A stretch of 61,447 nt of DNA from Lachnospiraceae bacterium (GTDB lineage Bacteria > Bacillota > Clostridia > Lachnospirales > Lachnospiraceae): the NCBI GenBank assembly GCA_021205385.1, contig JAJPXQ010000048.1, positions 1-61,447 on the forward strand, given 5' to 3'. Positions 41,053 to 49,097 of the stretch are shown here, piece by piece. Below the pieces are notes generated by a model, which ran no database searches, was not told the DNA's origin, and saw only the letters and a program-made list of their open reading frames with translations. Both the position numbers and the translations under genes were made by a program. Each line of letters starts with the position of its first letter. Within the stretch, counting starts at the first letter, position 1.

Positions 41053-43428
41053 TTATTTGAATTCCGCAATCGTTACGCCCGCGTCCCCTTCGCCGAAGGA
41101 GCCGAGCCGATAGCTCTTTACGTATTTACAATGTTTTAAATGTTGCTGTACAGCATTACGCAATGCGCCGGTACCCTTACCGTGGACGATACGCACGCTC
41201 GGGACATGCGCGAGGTACGCGTCGTCGAGGTATTTATCCAGCTCCGCCACTGCCTCGTCTACCGTCTTTCCAATCAGATTCAGTTCCGTGCTGACCGCGG
41301 CAGACTTGGACATGCGCAGTCCGGCACTGCCGGAAGAGCCTCTGCCTGTGCGCAGATCCTCCGCCTCCCCGAGAAACTCGAGGTCATTTACATTGACCTG
41401 TGAGCGCAGGATGCCCATCTGCACGAAGAGTTCGCCCTTCGCGTTCGGCAGCGTACTGACGGTTCCCTCCAGATTCAGGCTCAGCACGCGTACCCGGTCT
41501 CCGATGTGCAGCTTGTCCGCCTTCGGTTTTTTCTTCGGAACGGGGGCCTTTCGCCCTGTCCCGCCGGACTGCGCGGCGTCGAGCTTCTGCCGGAGCTTTG
41601 TGCGCTCCTGTTCCATCTCCTTTATGGGGGCGCCGGCCTTGCCGTATTTATGGAAATTCCGGATCGTCTCGTCGGCGTAATCCTTGGCTTCCTGCAGAAT
41701 GGCGGCTGCGCGGGTATTCGCATCGTGGAGGATTTTGTCCCGTTTCTGATCAATGTTCGCCTGCCTGCGCTGCAGCTCATCGCGCAGTGCGCGGGCCTCC
41801 TCCCTGTCGCGCTGGATCTCCAGCTTCTCGCGCTCCAGCATGACGCGGCTGTGCTCGAGTTCAGAGATCACATCCTCGAAGCTTTCGTCCTGGGCGCTGA
41901 TGTGCTTCCTGGCGTCTTCGATCAGGTGTTCCGGGAGACCGAGGCGTGAGGCGATCGCGAAAGCATTGCTTTTGCCCGGAATGCCGATCAGAAGGCGATA
42001 GGTCGGGCGCAGGGATTCCACATCAAACTCGCAGCTCGCGTTCTCCACGCCCTCGGTGGAGAGCGCATAGATCTTCAGCTCGCTGTAATGGGTCGTCGCC
42101 ATTGTACGAATGCCCTGACGCTTCAGATGGTCGAGGATCGAGACCGCCAGCGCGGCGCCTTCGGTCGGATCGGTTCCGGCGCCGAGCTCATCGAAGAGAA
42201 CGAGGGAATCGAGCTGCGCCTCTTTTAATATGGAAACGATCGTACTCATGTGCGACGAGAAGGTGCTGAGGCTCTGCTCGATGCTCTGCTCATCCCCGAT
42301 ATCCGCGTAGACATCTCCGAAAACAGCGAGTTCGGAACCCTCGGAAGCGGGGATATGGAGTCCGGCCTGCCCCATCAGCGTGAAGAGCCCGACGGTCTTC
42401 AAAGAGACGGTCTTGCCGCCTGTGTTCGGGCCGGTCACGATCAGCAGATGGAAGTCGTCGCCGAGACGAACGGAGATCGGAACTGCCTTTTTCGGATCGA
42501 GCAACGGATGACGTCCATTCTTGATCGAAAGACGGCGCTGATCATTGAAGACAGGGCGCACCGCGTCCATATCCTTCGCGAGCATCGCGCGCGCGAAGAT
42601 GAAGTCCAGTTCGACCAGCAGATCGTAGTCGCCCGCGATCTCATCCGCCCAGGCGGCGGTCTTTTCACTTAAGCTGGAAAGGATCCGCTCAATCTCCTGC
42701 TGTTCCTTCAGCAGCAGCTCCCGGAACTCATTATTCAGACGGACCACCGCCATCGGCTCGATGAACAGCGTGGAGCCGGTCGAGCTCTGGTCGTGGATGA
42801 CGCCCTGCACCTGTCCGCGATATTCGGCCTTGACGGGCAGACAGTATCGTCCGTCCCGCATCGTGATCACCGGATCCTGGAGATAGCTGCGCGCGGAGCC
42901 GTTTACCATGGAGTTCAGCGTGTTGTGCACGCGGTCGTTCATCTGGCGCATCGAGCGGCGCAGCTGCAGAAGAGCGCCGCTGGCGTCGTCCGCCATCTCA
43001 TCATCTGAGAGAATGCAGCGTCGGATCTCCGCAGCGAGGCCGGGAAGCGGATCGAGAAAGCCGAAGGGCTCGTCGAGGGAATCTCCCGGCGTATCCTCGT
43101 CTTCCCGCACACCGTAGCGGCGCAGTTTGTCTGTGGTCTCGAGCAGGGAGAGGATGCGGCGCAGTTCTCCCATGCCGAGTACGCCGCCGATCGCGAGGCG
43201 CTTCATCGAATCGCGCACGTCCCGGATGCCGCCAAAAGATACGCTGCCCTTCCGGTAAATGCGGCGCAGGGCGTCTGCGGTCTGGGTCTGCATGCGTTCG
43301 ATCTCCCACAGCGAGGAGGAGGGAACGAGATGCAGGCAGAGCTCTTTTGCGCCCGGTGAGGCGGCACGCGCTGCGAGCATTTCTCTTATTTTATCAAATT
43401 CAAGCGTTTTCAAGACTTTCTGATTCAT
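41053..43428 (-). CDS. mutS2: Endonuclease MutS2
   Basis: A 791-residue MutS2. The central ATPase has Walker A VTGPNTGGKTVSLK near residue 336, Walker B LVLFDELGAGTDPTEG, and TMATTHYSELK. A long coiled-coil follows (ELEHSRVMLEREKLEIQRD). The C-terminal Smr nuclease domain contains LNLIGKTVDEAV and IVHGKGTGALR. It lacks the mismatch-binding N-terminus of MutS. MutS2 acts in recombination control and, in Bacillus, rescue of collided ribosomes. First gene of a likely operon with the two-component system. Confidence 0.95.
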   Translation of the reverse strand: MNQKVLKTLEFDKIREMLAARAASPGAKELCLHLVPSSSLWEIERMQTQTADALRRIYRKGSVSFGGIRDVRDSMKRLAIGGVLGMGELRRILSLLETTDKLRRYGVREDEDTPGDSLDEPFGFLDPLPGLAAEIRRCILSDDEMADDASGALLQLRRSMRQMNDRVHNTLNSMVNGSARSYLQDPVITMRDGRYCLPVKAEYRGQVQGVIHDQSSTGSTLFIEPMAVVRLNNEFRELLLKEQQEIERILSSLSEKTAAWADEIAGDYDLLVELDFIFARAMLAKDMDAVRPVFNDQRRLSIKNGRHPLLDPKKAVPISVRLGDDFHLLIVTGPNTGGKTVSLKTVGLFTLMGQAGLHIPASEGSELAVFGDVYADIGDEQSIEQSLSTFSSHMSTIVSILKEAQLDSLVLFDELGAGTDPTEGAALAVSILDHLKRQGIRTMATTHYSELKIYALSTEGVENASCEFDVESLRPTYRLLIGIPGKSNAFAIASRLGLPEHLIEDARKHISAQDESFEDVISELEHSRVMLEREKLEIQRDREEARALRDELQRRQANIDQKRDKILHDANTRAAAILQEAKDYADETIRNFHKYGKAGAPIKEMEQERTKLRQKLDAAQSGGTGRKAPVPKKKPKADKLHIGDRVRVLSLNLEGTVSTLPNAKGELFVQMGILRSQVNVNDLEFLGEAEDLRTGRGSSGSAGLRMSKSAAVSTELNLIGKTVDEAVAELDKYLDDAYLAHVPSVRIVHGKGTGALRNAVQQHLKHCKYVKSYRLGSFGEGDAGVTIAEFK

Positions 43429-43552
43429 GCCTCAAGTATGAATGATTTCGGGGAAAAAATCAATGCTTTTGTAATTTTGTGGACATTGATAAGGAAAAAT
43501 GATAAACTGTTTGCGATGAGACGAAAGTGCGCATGTTCCGATGGAGGATCCT

Positions 43553-44848
43553 ATGGGGGAAGATAAAAGGGACGAGAACGGCAATTTCTCATTTATGAAT
43601 GAGAAGGTCAAGCATAAGCCGATTTATCAGAATCCGCTGTTTCGCAGGGCGGTTACGGCTGTCGTCTGCGGCGTTCTTTTTGCGGCGGCGGCGCTGCTCG
43701 TCTGGGCGCTCCTGCTGCCGGCAGTGCAGGGCGAGACGGAGTCGGAGGTGGAGCTTCAGCCCATCGAGCTTGCAGAGGATGATTCAACTGCGGAGGATAC
43801 GCAGACGACGGAGTCGGAAGAGGAAGAGTCCGAAGAGTCTGAGTCGACGGTCTATATCACGGAGACGATCAGCCTGGAGCTGGAGGACTATGAAAAGCTG
43901 TATCAGCAGCTGTCTGTACTCGCTTCAAGCGCGCAGAAAAGCCTGGTCAATATTTCCGTCGTGTCGGAGAATACGGACTGGTTCGAGGAAACCTTCACGA
44001 CGCAGAACTCGGTCAGCGGCATGCTGGTCGGGGATAATGGACTGGAGATGCTGATTCTGACCGGGTATGATGCGGTCAATGGCGGTGATGAATATGTGAT
44101 CACTTTTTATGATTACACGACAGCGTCCGGCACCTTGAAAAAATATGATCTGAATACCGGTCTTGCCGCGATCAGTGTCAATCTCAGCGATGTCTCAGAC
44201 TCCACACGGGAAATCATTACCTACGCGGAGCTGGGCTCTTCGAAGTCGCTTCGAAGCGGTCAGCCGGTGCTGGCGGTGGGTAATCCGCTGGGAAGTTATG
44301 GCTCCATGCTCTCCGGAAGTCTGACCTCTGTCACGCAGACAGCCTCCCTTTATGATGGGAGTTATAATATACTGACCACAGATATTGCGATGGCGGACGG
44401 CGGCAGCGGCGTGCTGATCAGCTGGAGCGGGCAGGTCGTCGGGCTGATTCAGAGTCAGTGTGAGGTTAATGCGCAGGAGGATACGATTCAGGCCTATGGC
44501 ATTTCTGATATGAAGGACATTATTGAACATCTGTCAAACAGCCAGGATATCGTGTATATGGGCATTATCGGGGCGGATGTGACGACATCGGTGTCCGAGT
44601 CGGAGAATATTCCGGTCGGTGTCTACGTGTCCGAGGTAGGGATGGACTCCCCGGCTCTTCGGGCGGGCATCCAGCCGGGTGACATCATCGTTTCCATGAG
44701 CGGGCAGACGGTGACGAATTTAAGCGATATGAAGTCCATTCTGCTCAAATGCTCGAATGATCAGACGATCCAGGTGGTCTGCAAGCGGCTGGAAAAGACA
44801 GAATATCAGGATCTGGAGCTGACCGTGGACCTGAAGACTCTGCAATGA
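43553..44848 (+). CDS. HtrA/DegP-like protein with PDZ domain, apparent pseudoprotease
   Basis: A 431-residue protein: cytoplasmic N-terminus, membrane helix at ~38-60, an acidic Ser/Glu/Thr linker, a trypsin-like HtrA domain (~115-310) and a C-terminal PDZ domain (SPALRAGIQPGDIIVSMSGQ). The catalytic triad looks lost. Where active HtrA has TNxHV, this has LTGYDAV (His replaced by Tyr). Where it has DLAVLK, this has NTGLAAISV. The Ser site DGGSGVLI keeps Ser but not the GNSGG form. ATG 43541 overlaps GGAGG, so ATG 43553 is used. First of a three-gene operon with the YhaM-like nuclease and rlmD. Confidence 0.86.
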   Translation: MGEDKRDENGNFSFMNEKVKHKPIYQNPLFRRAVTAVVCGVLFAAAALLVWALLLPAVQGETESEVELQPIELAEDDSTAEDTQTTESEEEESEESESTVYITETISLELEDYEKLYQQLSVLASSAQKSLVNISVVSENTDWFEETFTTQNSVSGMLVGDNGLEMLILTGYDAVNGGDEYVITFYDYTTASGTLKKYDLNTGLAAISVNLSDVSDSTREIITYAELGSSKSLRSGQPVLAVGNPLGSYGSMLSGSLTSVTQTASLYDGSYNILTTDIAMADGGSGVLISWSGQVVGLIQSQCEVNAQEDTIQAYGISDMKDIIEHLSNSQDIVYMGIIGADVTTSVSESENIPVGVYVSEVGMDSPALRAGIQPGDIIVSMSGQTVTNLSDMKSILLKCSNDQTIQVVCKRLEKTEYQDLELTVDLKTLQ

Positions 44849-44873
44849 TGAATAATAAGGGAGAATGAAGAGA

Positions 44874-45818
44874 ATGAAATATATTGAATCGTTCCGCGAA
44901 GGGGAACGGGTTTCCGGTATTTATCTGTGTAAGTCGCGCCAGAGTGCGCTGACCAAGTCCGGGAAAGCCTATGAAAATGTGGTTTTTCAGGATAAGACCG
45001 GCGTGGCGGACGGGAAAATCTGGGATCCGAATTCGCAGGGGATCGCGGACTTTGCCGCGCTGGACTATGTGGACATCGTAGCGGATGTGACGAGCTTTCA
45101 GGGGCAGCTGCAGCTGAATGTGAAGCGGGTACGTAAGGCAAAGGAAGGCGAGTACAACCCTGTTGACTATCTGCCTGTCAGCAGCAAAGATATTGACGTG
45201 ATGTATCAGGAGCTGCTTGGCTATGTGCGGCAGGTGAAGAACCCTTATCTGTCAAAGCTTCTGAATAATATCTTTGTGGAAGATCAGGAATTTGTCCGCG
45301 CCTTTCGTTTCAGCAGCGCGGCCAAAACGGTTCACCACGGTTTTGTGGGCGGTCTCCTGGAGCATACCTTAAGCGTTACGAAGCTCTGTGAGTATTATAT
45401 TCACAATTATCCGATGCTGGACGCCGATCTTCTGTACACGGCGGCGATGTGCCACGATATCGGAAAGGTGAGCGAGCTGTCGGCTTTCCCGGAGAATGAT
45501 TATACCGATGAGGGACAGCTGCTCGGTCATATCATGATCGGAGCGGAGATGGTGGGAGAGCATATCCGTAAGATTCCCGGTTTTCCGGTGAAGCTCGCAA
45601 ATGAGCTTAAGCATTGCATCCTGGCGCATCATGGGGAGCTGGAGTATGGTTCACCGAAGAAGCCAGCGCTTCTGGAGGCGGTGGCGCTGAACTTTGCGGA
45701 TAATACGGACGCGCATCTGGAGACGATGATCGAGGCGCTGCAGGCGGCCGGGGATAAGCAGGGGTGGCTCGGCTACAACCGGTTCTTCGAATCGAATATC
45801 CGCAGGACGGGGAAGTGA
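44874..45818 (+). CDS. YhaM-like 3'-5' exonuclease (OB-fold + HD domain)
   Basis: A 314-residue protein, the same length as Bacillus YhaM. An N-terminal OB-fold (residues ~12-85, GIYLCKSRQSALTKSGKAYE) is followed by a metal-dependent HD phosphohydrolase domain with HHGFVGGLLEHTL, AAMCHDIGKVSEL and CILAHHGELE. YhaM-type enzymes trim short 3' ends of RNA and DNA. ATG 44865 is one base past AAGGGAG, so ATG 44874 is chosen. It sits between an HtrA-like gene and rlmD. Confidence 0.9.
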   Translation: MKYIESFREGERVSGIYLCKSRQSALTKSGKAYENVVFQDKTGVADGKIWDPNSQGIADFAALDYVDIVADVTSFQGQLQLNVKRVRKAKEGEYNPVDYLPVSSKDIDVMYQELLGYVRQVKNPYLSKLLNNIFVEDQEFVRAFRFSSAAKTVHHGFVGGLLEHTLSVTKLCEYYIHNYPMLDADLLYTAAMCHDIGKVSELSAFPENDYTDEGQLLGHIMIGAEMVGEHIRKIPGFPVKLANELKHCILAHHGELEYGSPKKPALLEAVALNFADNTDAHLETMIEALQAAGDKQGWLGYNRFFESNIRRTGK

Positions 45819-45827
45819 GAGGGTCGC

Positions 45828-47222
45828 ATGAAAAAGGACGATCTTGTTATATTAAATATAGATGATATGAGCACGGAGGGCGAAGGCATCGGCAGAGTCG
45901 ATGGCTTCGCTATCTTTGTTAAGGACGCCGTGAAGGGGGACCTGGTTGAGGCGAAGGTCATGAAGATGAAGAAGCAGTATGGCTTTGCGCGTCTGATGCG
46001 AGTAATCGAACCTTCGCCGCTGCGGGTCGAGCCGCGCTGTCCGCATGCGAGGCGTTGCGGGGGATGTCAGCTGCAGGCGATGAGCTATGCGGCGCAGCTC
46101 GGTTTCAAGGCGGATAAGGTCTGGAACAATCTGCAGCGCATCGGCGGCCTGACGGATCTGGAGAGACCGGAGATTATGGGGATGGAGGATCCCTGGCGCT
46201 ACCGCAACAAGGCGCAGTTCCCGTTCGGTACGGACAGGGAGGGACGCATTGTGACCGGTTTCTACGCGGCGCGCAGCCACACAATCATTCCCTGCACGGA
46301 GTGTCTGATCGGCGTGGAGGAAAACCGTCCGATTCTGGAAAAGATTATTTCCCATATGGAAAAATATCATATTCCGGCTTATGACGAGCAGAGCGGGAAG
46401 GGACTGCTGCGTCATGTGCTGATCCGCAAGGGCTTCGCGACCGGGGAGCTGATGGTTTGCCTGATCCTGAACGGACGGAAGTTCCCGGCGATGGAGCAGC
46501 TGGTCGTTTCTCTGCGTGAGCTGCCGGGGATGACGAGTATTTCCATCAATGTCAATACGCAGAATACGAATGTGATTATGGGCTCCGAGACGATTCCGGT
46601 CTGGGGGCAGGCTTATATTACGGACAAGATCGGTGATATCCGTTATCAGATATCTCCGCGCTCTTTCTATCAGGTCAATCCCGTGCAGACGGAGAAGCTC
46701 TACCGGACTGCGCTGGAATTTGCCAACCTTACAGGTGATGAGACCGTCTGGGATCTCTACTGCGGCATCGGTACGATTTCCCTGTTCCTCGCGCAGAGGG
46801 CCGGGCAGGTTTACGGCGTGGAGGTCGTGCCGGAGGCCATCGCCGACGCGCGCCGCAATGCGGCGCTGAACAGAATCGGCAATGTGGAGTTCTTCGTCGG
46901 GAAGGCGGAGGAGGTTCTGCCTGAAAAATATGAGCGCGAGGGCATCCATGCGGATGTGATCGTTGTCGACCCGCCGCGGAAGGGCTGCGACGAGGCGGCG
47001 CTTCAAACCATGGCGAAGATGCAGCCGGAGCGGATCGTGTATGTAAGTTGTGACAGCGCGACGCTCGCGCGGGACGTGAAACGGCTCGGGGAGCTGGGTT
47101 ACGAGGTGAGGAAGGTAAAGGTCTGCGATATGTTCCCACAGGGAGTGGCGGTGGAAGCGGTTGCTCTTCTGACGAAATCTGGCGATATTTCAAAAACTGC
47201 ATCAGGAAGCTTAAAAAGTTAA
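45828..47222 (+). CDS. rlmD: 23S rRNA (uracil-5-)-methyltransferase, RlmD/RlmCD family
   Basis: A 464-residue RNA methyltransferase. An N-terminal TRAM domain (residues 1-58), iron-sulfur Cys residues in CPHARRCGGCQLQ (~66-78), the SAM-binding VWDLYCGIGTISLFLA, and the catalytic region VDPPRKGCDEAAL plus VYVSCDSATLARD are present. Methylates uracil-5 in rRNA; in Firmicutes one enzyme often covers two positions, so RlmCD is equally possible. It begins 9 bp after the YhaM-like gene and marks the left border of an accessory segment. Confidence 0.92.
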   Translation: MKKDDLVILNIDDMSTEGEGIGRVDGFAIFVKDAVKGDLVEAKVMKMKKQYGFARLMRVIEPSPLRVEPRCPHARRCGGCQLQAMSYAAQLGFKADKVWNNLQRIGGLTDLERPEIMGMEDPWRYRNKAQFPFGTDREGRIVTGFYAARSHTIIPCTECLIGVEENRPILEKIISHMEKYHIPAYDEQSGKGLLRHVLIRKGFATGELMVCLILNGRKFPAMEQLVVSLRELPGMTSISINVNTQNTNVIMGSETIPVWGQAYITDKIGDIRYQISPRSFYQVNPVQTEKLYRTALEFANLTGDETVWDLYCGIGTISLFLAQRAGQVYGVEVVPEAIADARRNAALNRIGNVEFFVGKAEEVLPEKYEREGIHADVIVVDPPRKGCDEAALQTMAKMQPERIVYVSCDSATLARDVKRLGELGYEVRKVKVCDMFPQGVAVEAVALLTKSGDISKTASGSLKS

Positions 47223-47224
47223 AA

Positions 47225-47282
47225 TTGACATATTAGATGCGAATGTAGTATATTATTGGTCAAATTTGAAGTGTTAATTTGA
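47225..47282 (+). promoter_or_regulatory. hipBA promoter and operator-like inverted repeat
   Basis: TTGACA - 18 bp - TATATT (47225-47230, 47249-47254). Just downstream, TCAAATT (47260-47266) and AATTTGA (47276-47282) form an inverted repeat with 9-bp spacing, suited to autorepression by the HipB-like protein. Confidence 0.68.
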
Positions 47283-47291
47283 GGGCATCAT

Positions 47292-47639
47292 ATGAGAATC
47301 ACAGGTTTTGAAAATAATGAGGTAATTTTACGGGAGTTAGGGCAGAGAATAAAGGATACGCGAATTGCCATGAACGATACGCAGAGCGATCTGGCGGAAA
47401 AATCGGGAGTCGCACTCAGCACACTTTCCAGGATGGAACGAGGAGAGAGCGTGGGACTCGAAAACCTGCTCAATATTCTAAGAGCACTGGGTGCGCTGCC
47501 AAATCTGGAATTACTTCTACAGGAGCAGACGCTTCGTCCAACGGACATTGCCGATAGAAAAACAAAAAGAAAGCGCGCGTCCAAATCAGGAAAAGCTTCT
47601 GCAAAGAACACATGGGTTTGGGGGGATGAAAAAACATGA
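47292..47639 (+). CDS. hipB: HipB-like antitoxin / XRE regulator
   Basis: A 115-residue protein with an XRE helix-turn-helix at residues ~18-72 (TRIAMNDTQSDLAEKSGVAL and LSRMERGESVGLENLLNILR), the HipB pattern, and a basic C-terminus (KRKRASKSGKASAK). The ribosome site GAGGG lies 6 bp before the ATG. Its stop overlaps the start of a hipA fragment by 4 bp, as in intact hipBA operons. With hipA broken, only the antitoxin/regulator half can be functional here. Confidence 0.88.
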   Translation: MRITGFENNEVILRELGQRIKDTRIAMNDTQSDLAEKSGVALSTLSRMERGESVGLENLLNILRALGALPNLELLLQEQTLRPTDIADRKTKRKRASKSGKASAKNTWVWGDEKT

Positions 47640-47950
47640 GCGTGGCAGAGGTATACTTGTGGGGAACGCGAATCGGCGCGGTACAGCAGGAGACCGTGAC
47701 AAGCGTCCCTGTTTTTAACTATGATTCCGATTTCCTGCGCAGCGGAATCGAACCGGCTCCTCTGGTCATGCCGCTAAGCGCGCGCAGTTGGTCGTTTCCA
47801 GCTTTGTCAGAGGAGAGCTTCGGTGACGGCACATCATCACTTCCGATATGCTTTGGGCTTTTGCCTCCGTTGCCGGAAACAAAGATAGAGCGGCAACCCA
47901 TCTGCCGGAACCGAAGTCCCAACTGCGGATCGCCGCTCTATTTTCATTGA
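47636..47950 (+). pseudogene. hipA: hipA toxin remnant (N-terminus only)
   Basis: The first ~61 codons (47636 to ~47820) match the N-terminal subdomain of HipA kinases: MSVAEVYLWGTRIGAVQQE, LVMPLSARSWSFPAL and SEESF. At that point intact HipA continues with a His-Gly-Leu-Pro-Gly motif, but here the frame passes into unrelated DNA including repeat copy 1, and ends at 47950. The kinase domain (about 380 residues) is missing, so the toxin is inactive. Confidence 0.87.
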
Positions 47951-47967
47951 TATATTCTATTTTTTAC
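47870..47967. repeat. Hairpin-forming direct repeat, copy 1
   Basis: About 95 bp closely matching copy 2 at 48407 in the same orientation. The core ATAGAGCGGCAACCC...CGCCGCTCTAT folds as an imperfect palindrome with outer stem ATAGAGCGGC/GCCGCTCTAT. The inner 20 bases from 47901, starting TCTGCCGGAACCG, are identical in both copies. It lies at the break of hipA. Confidence 0.82.
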
Positions 47968-47972
47968 GAGAT

Positions 47973-48257
47973 TTACTTCTCATATGTGTCTGAGAGGTTC
48001 TTTAGGAACTCCATTCTCTCAGCATCCTCGTAACCACGGAAAATGACTTCATTTATATCTTCGTGGTTGAACAGGTACTGATGAACACCCTCCCCAAGAT
48101 GTCCCTCCGGGTAAAGCTCGCCTAAATAATCGTAGTTCTTTTTCTTACGCCCTTTGCCATCACTTTGCATAATGCCTATAATCATCAATTTCTTCTCGCC
48201 ATTTTTCAGAAGAACCACAGAGCCGATTGGCAGTAAATTCTGTATTTCCATCGTCAT
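47973..48257 (-). CDS. DUF4176 domain protein
   Basis: A 94-residue protein of the DUF4176 family, found in Firmicutes often near type VII secretion or polymorphic-toxin clusters. The family core LLPIGSVVLLKNGEKKLMII is at residues ~8-27 and YDYLGELYPEGHLGE at ~43-57. ATG 48257 follows GAGGTGG. No toxin or secretion gene lies beside it in this window. It is tightly bracketed by two direct repeats and sits on the strand opposite to its neighbours, suggesting it moved in as a unit. Confidence 0.85.
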   Translation of the reverse strand: MTMEIQNLLPIGSVVLLKNGEKKLMIIGIMQSDGKGRKKKNYDYLGELYPEGHLGEGVHQYLFNHEDINEVIFRGYEDAERMEFLKNLSDTYEK

Positions 48258-48406
48258 AATCCACCTCGTATTATGAAGTAATAGCGTTTAATCCAACACT
48301 GTCATTATACATCAACCAGCCTTCGGTGAACAGGTGCCACTCTAAGATTTTTTGAGTAGATGCCATGTGCAGCGCCCCTACGTTAAGATTTCGTACTCAG
48401 CTTACT

Positions 48407-48501
48407 TTGCCAGGAACAAAAATAGAGCGACAACCCATCTGCCGGAACCGAAGTCCAGACAGCGGATTGCCGCTCTATGTTCATTACGATATTCTTTTGT
48501 T
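48407..48501. repeat. Hairpin-forming direct repeat, copy 2
   Basis: Second copy of the element at 47870: ATAGAGCGACAACCC...TTGCCGCTCTAT. The stem is kept although individual bases differ between the copies (G/A at the sixth base pair region). Differences fall at all three codon positions of any frame, which argues for a structural DNA or RNA element rather than a duplicated coding segment. Confidence 0.82.
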
Positions 48502-48585
48502 ACAGGCGTTTCCCTCCATGCGCCGCCTGTTCAGCGCAAATCTCGGTTGATATGGACGATTTTATCTGTTTTCGGGTCAAAAACA

Positions 48586-48640
48586 AATAGAACCAGGCCA
48601 CGAAAGCCTCTCAAAAGGGCCTTTCCGTGTTGGTTCTATT
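48586..48640. repeat. Long inverted repeat at the hsdR remnant boundary
   Basis: AATAGAACCA (48586-48595) pairs perfectly with TGGTTCTATT (48631-48640), and CACGAAAG pairs with CTTTCCGTG inside it. It lies directly before the point where HsdR similarity begins (48649), so it may be a terminator or a scar of an inserted element. The rest of 48258-48648 has no supported gene. Confidence 0.75.
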
Positions 48641-48648
48641 ATTACACA

Positions 48649-49044
48649 AGCATCCTCGACACATATATCCGTGCAGAGGACACAAAGATAGTCAGTGAGC
48701 TGGGCAATATGTCCCTTGTAGAATTGCTTCTCCAGGGAAAGACGATCACACCTGTTGATTTGGTGAAAGACCTGCCCGGAGACGAAGAGGCGAAGGCTGA
48801 GACGATTGACAACAACTTGCAGCATGAGATTGTCAGGAAAATGAGTTCCAACAGTGTCTATTATGGAAAACTCTCGGAAATGCTCAAAAAAATTATTATG
48901 CAGCGCAAGGCCGAGGCTATGAACTATGAAGAGTATTCAAGACAGGTTGTGGAACTGGCAGAAGCTATTCTTCATCCTGAGAATGATGACAGGTATCCTG
49001 AAGGGATTAGGGACAGTGCGGCAATGAATGGCTATCAAAAGTAG
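48649..49044 (+). pseudogene. hsdR: Type I restriction endonuclease subunit R (hsdR), 3' remnant
   Basis: About 131 codons match the extreme C-terminus of HsdR: SILDTYIRAEDTKIVSELGN, SLVELLLQGKTITPVDLV, EIVRKMSSNSVYYGKLSEML and ILHPENDDRYPEGIRDSA. The nuclease and helicase domains (about 900 residues) are absent, and the open frame upstream is non-homologous. No hsdM or hsdS is present. It is a dead restriction system fragment. Confidence 0.83.
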
Positions 49045-49097
49045 TTTGCCTGTGTTATAATTCTCATATAAATGCAAAGCAATGGGGGGCTGACCAT

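Noticed and set aside
47870-48480. Duplicated transposase or coding fragment in the two repeats
   Set aside because: Both copies translate to a similar peptide in one frame, but differences are not concentrated at third positions and the hairpin stem is kept, so a structural element fits better.
47870-48501. Integron cassette with attC sites
   Set aside because: The repeats are palindromic and bracket a gene, but I see no attC core (GTTRRRY with matching R' and L' boxes) and no integrase in the window.
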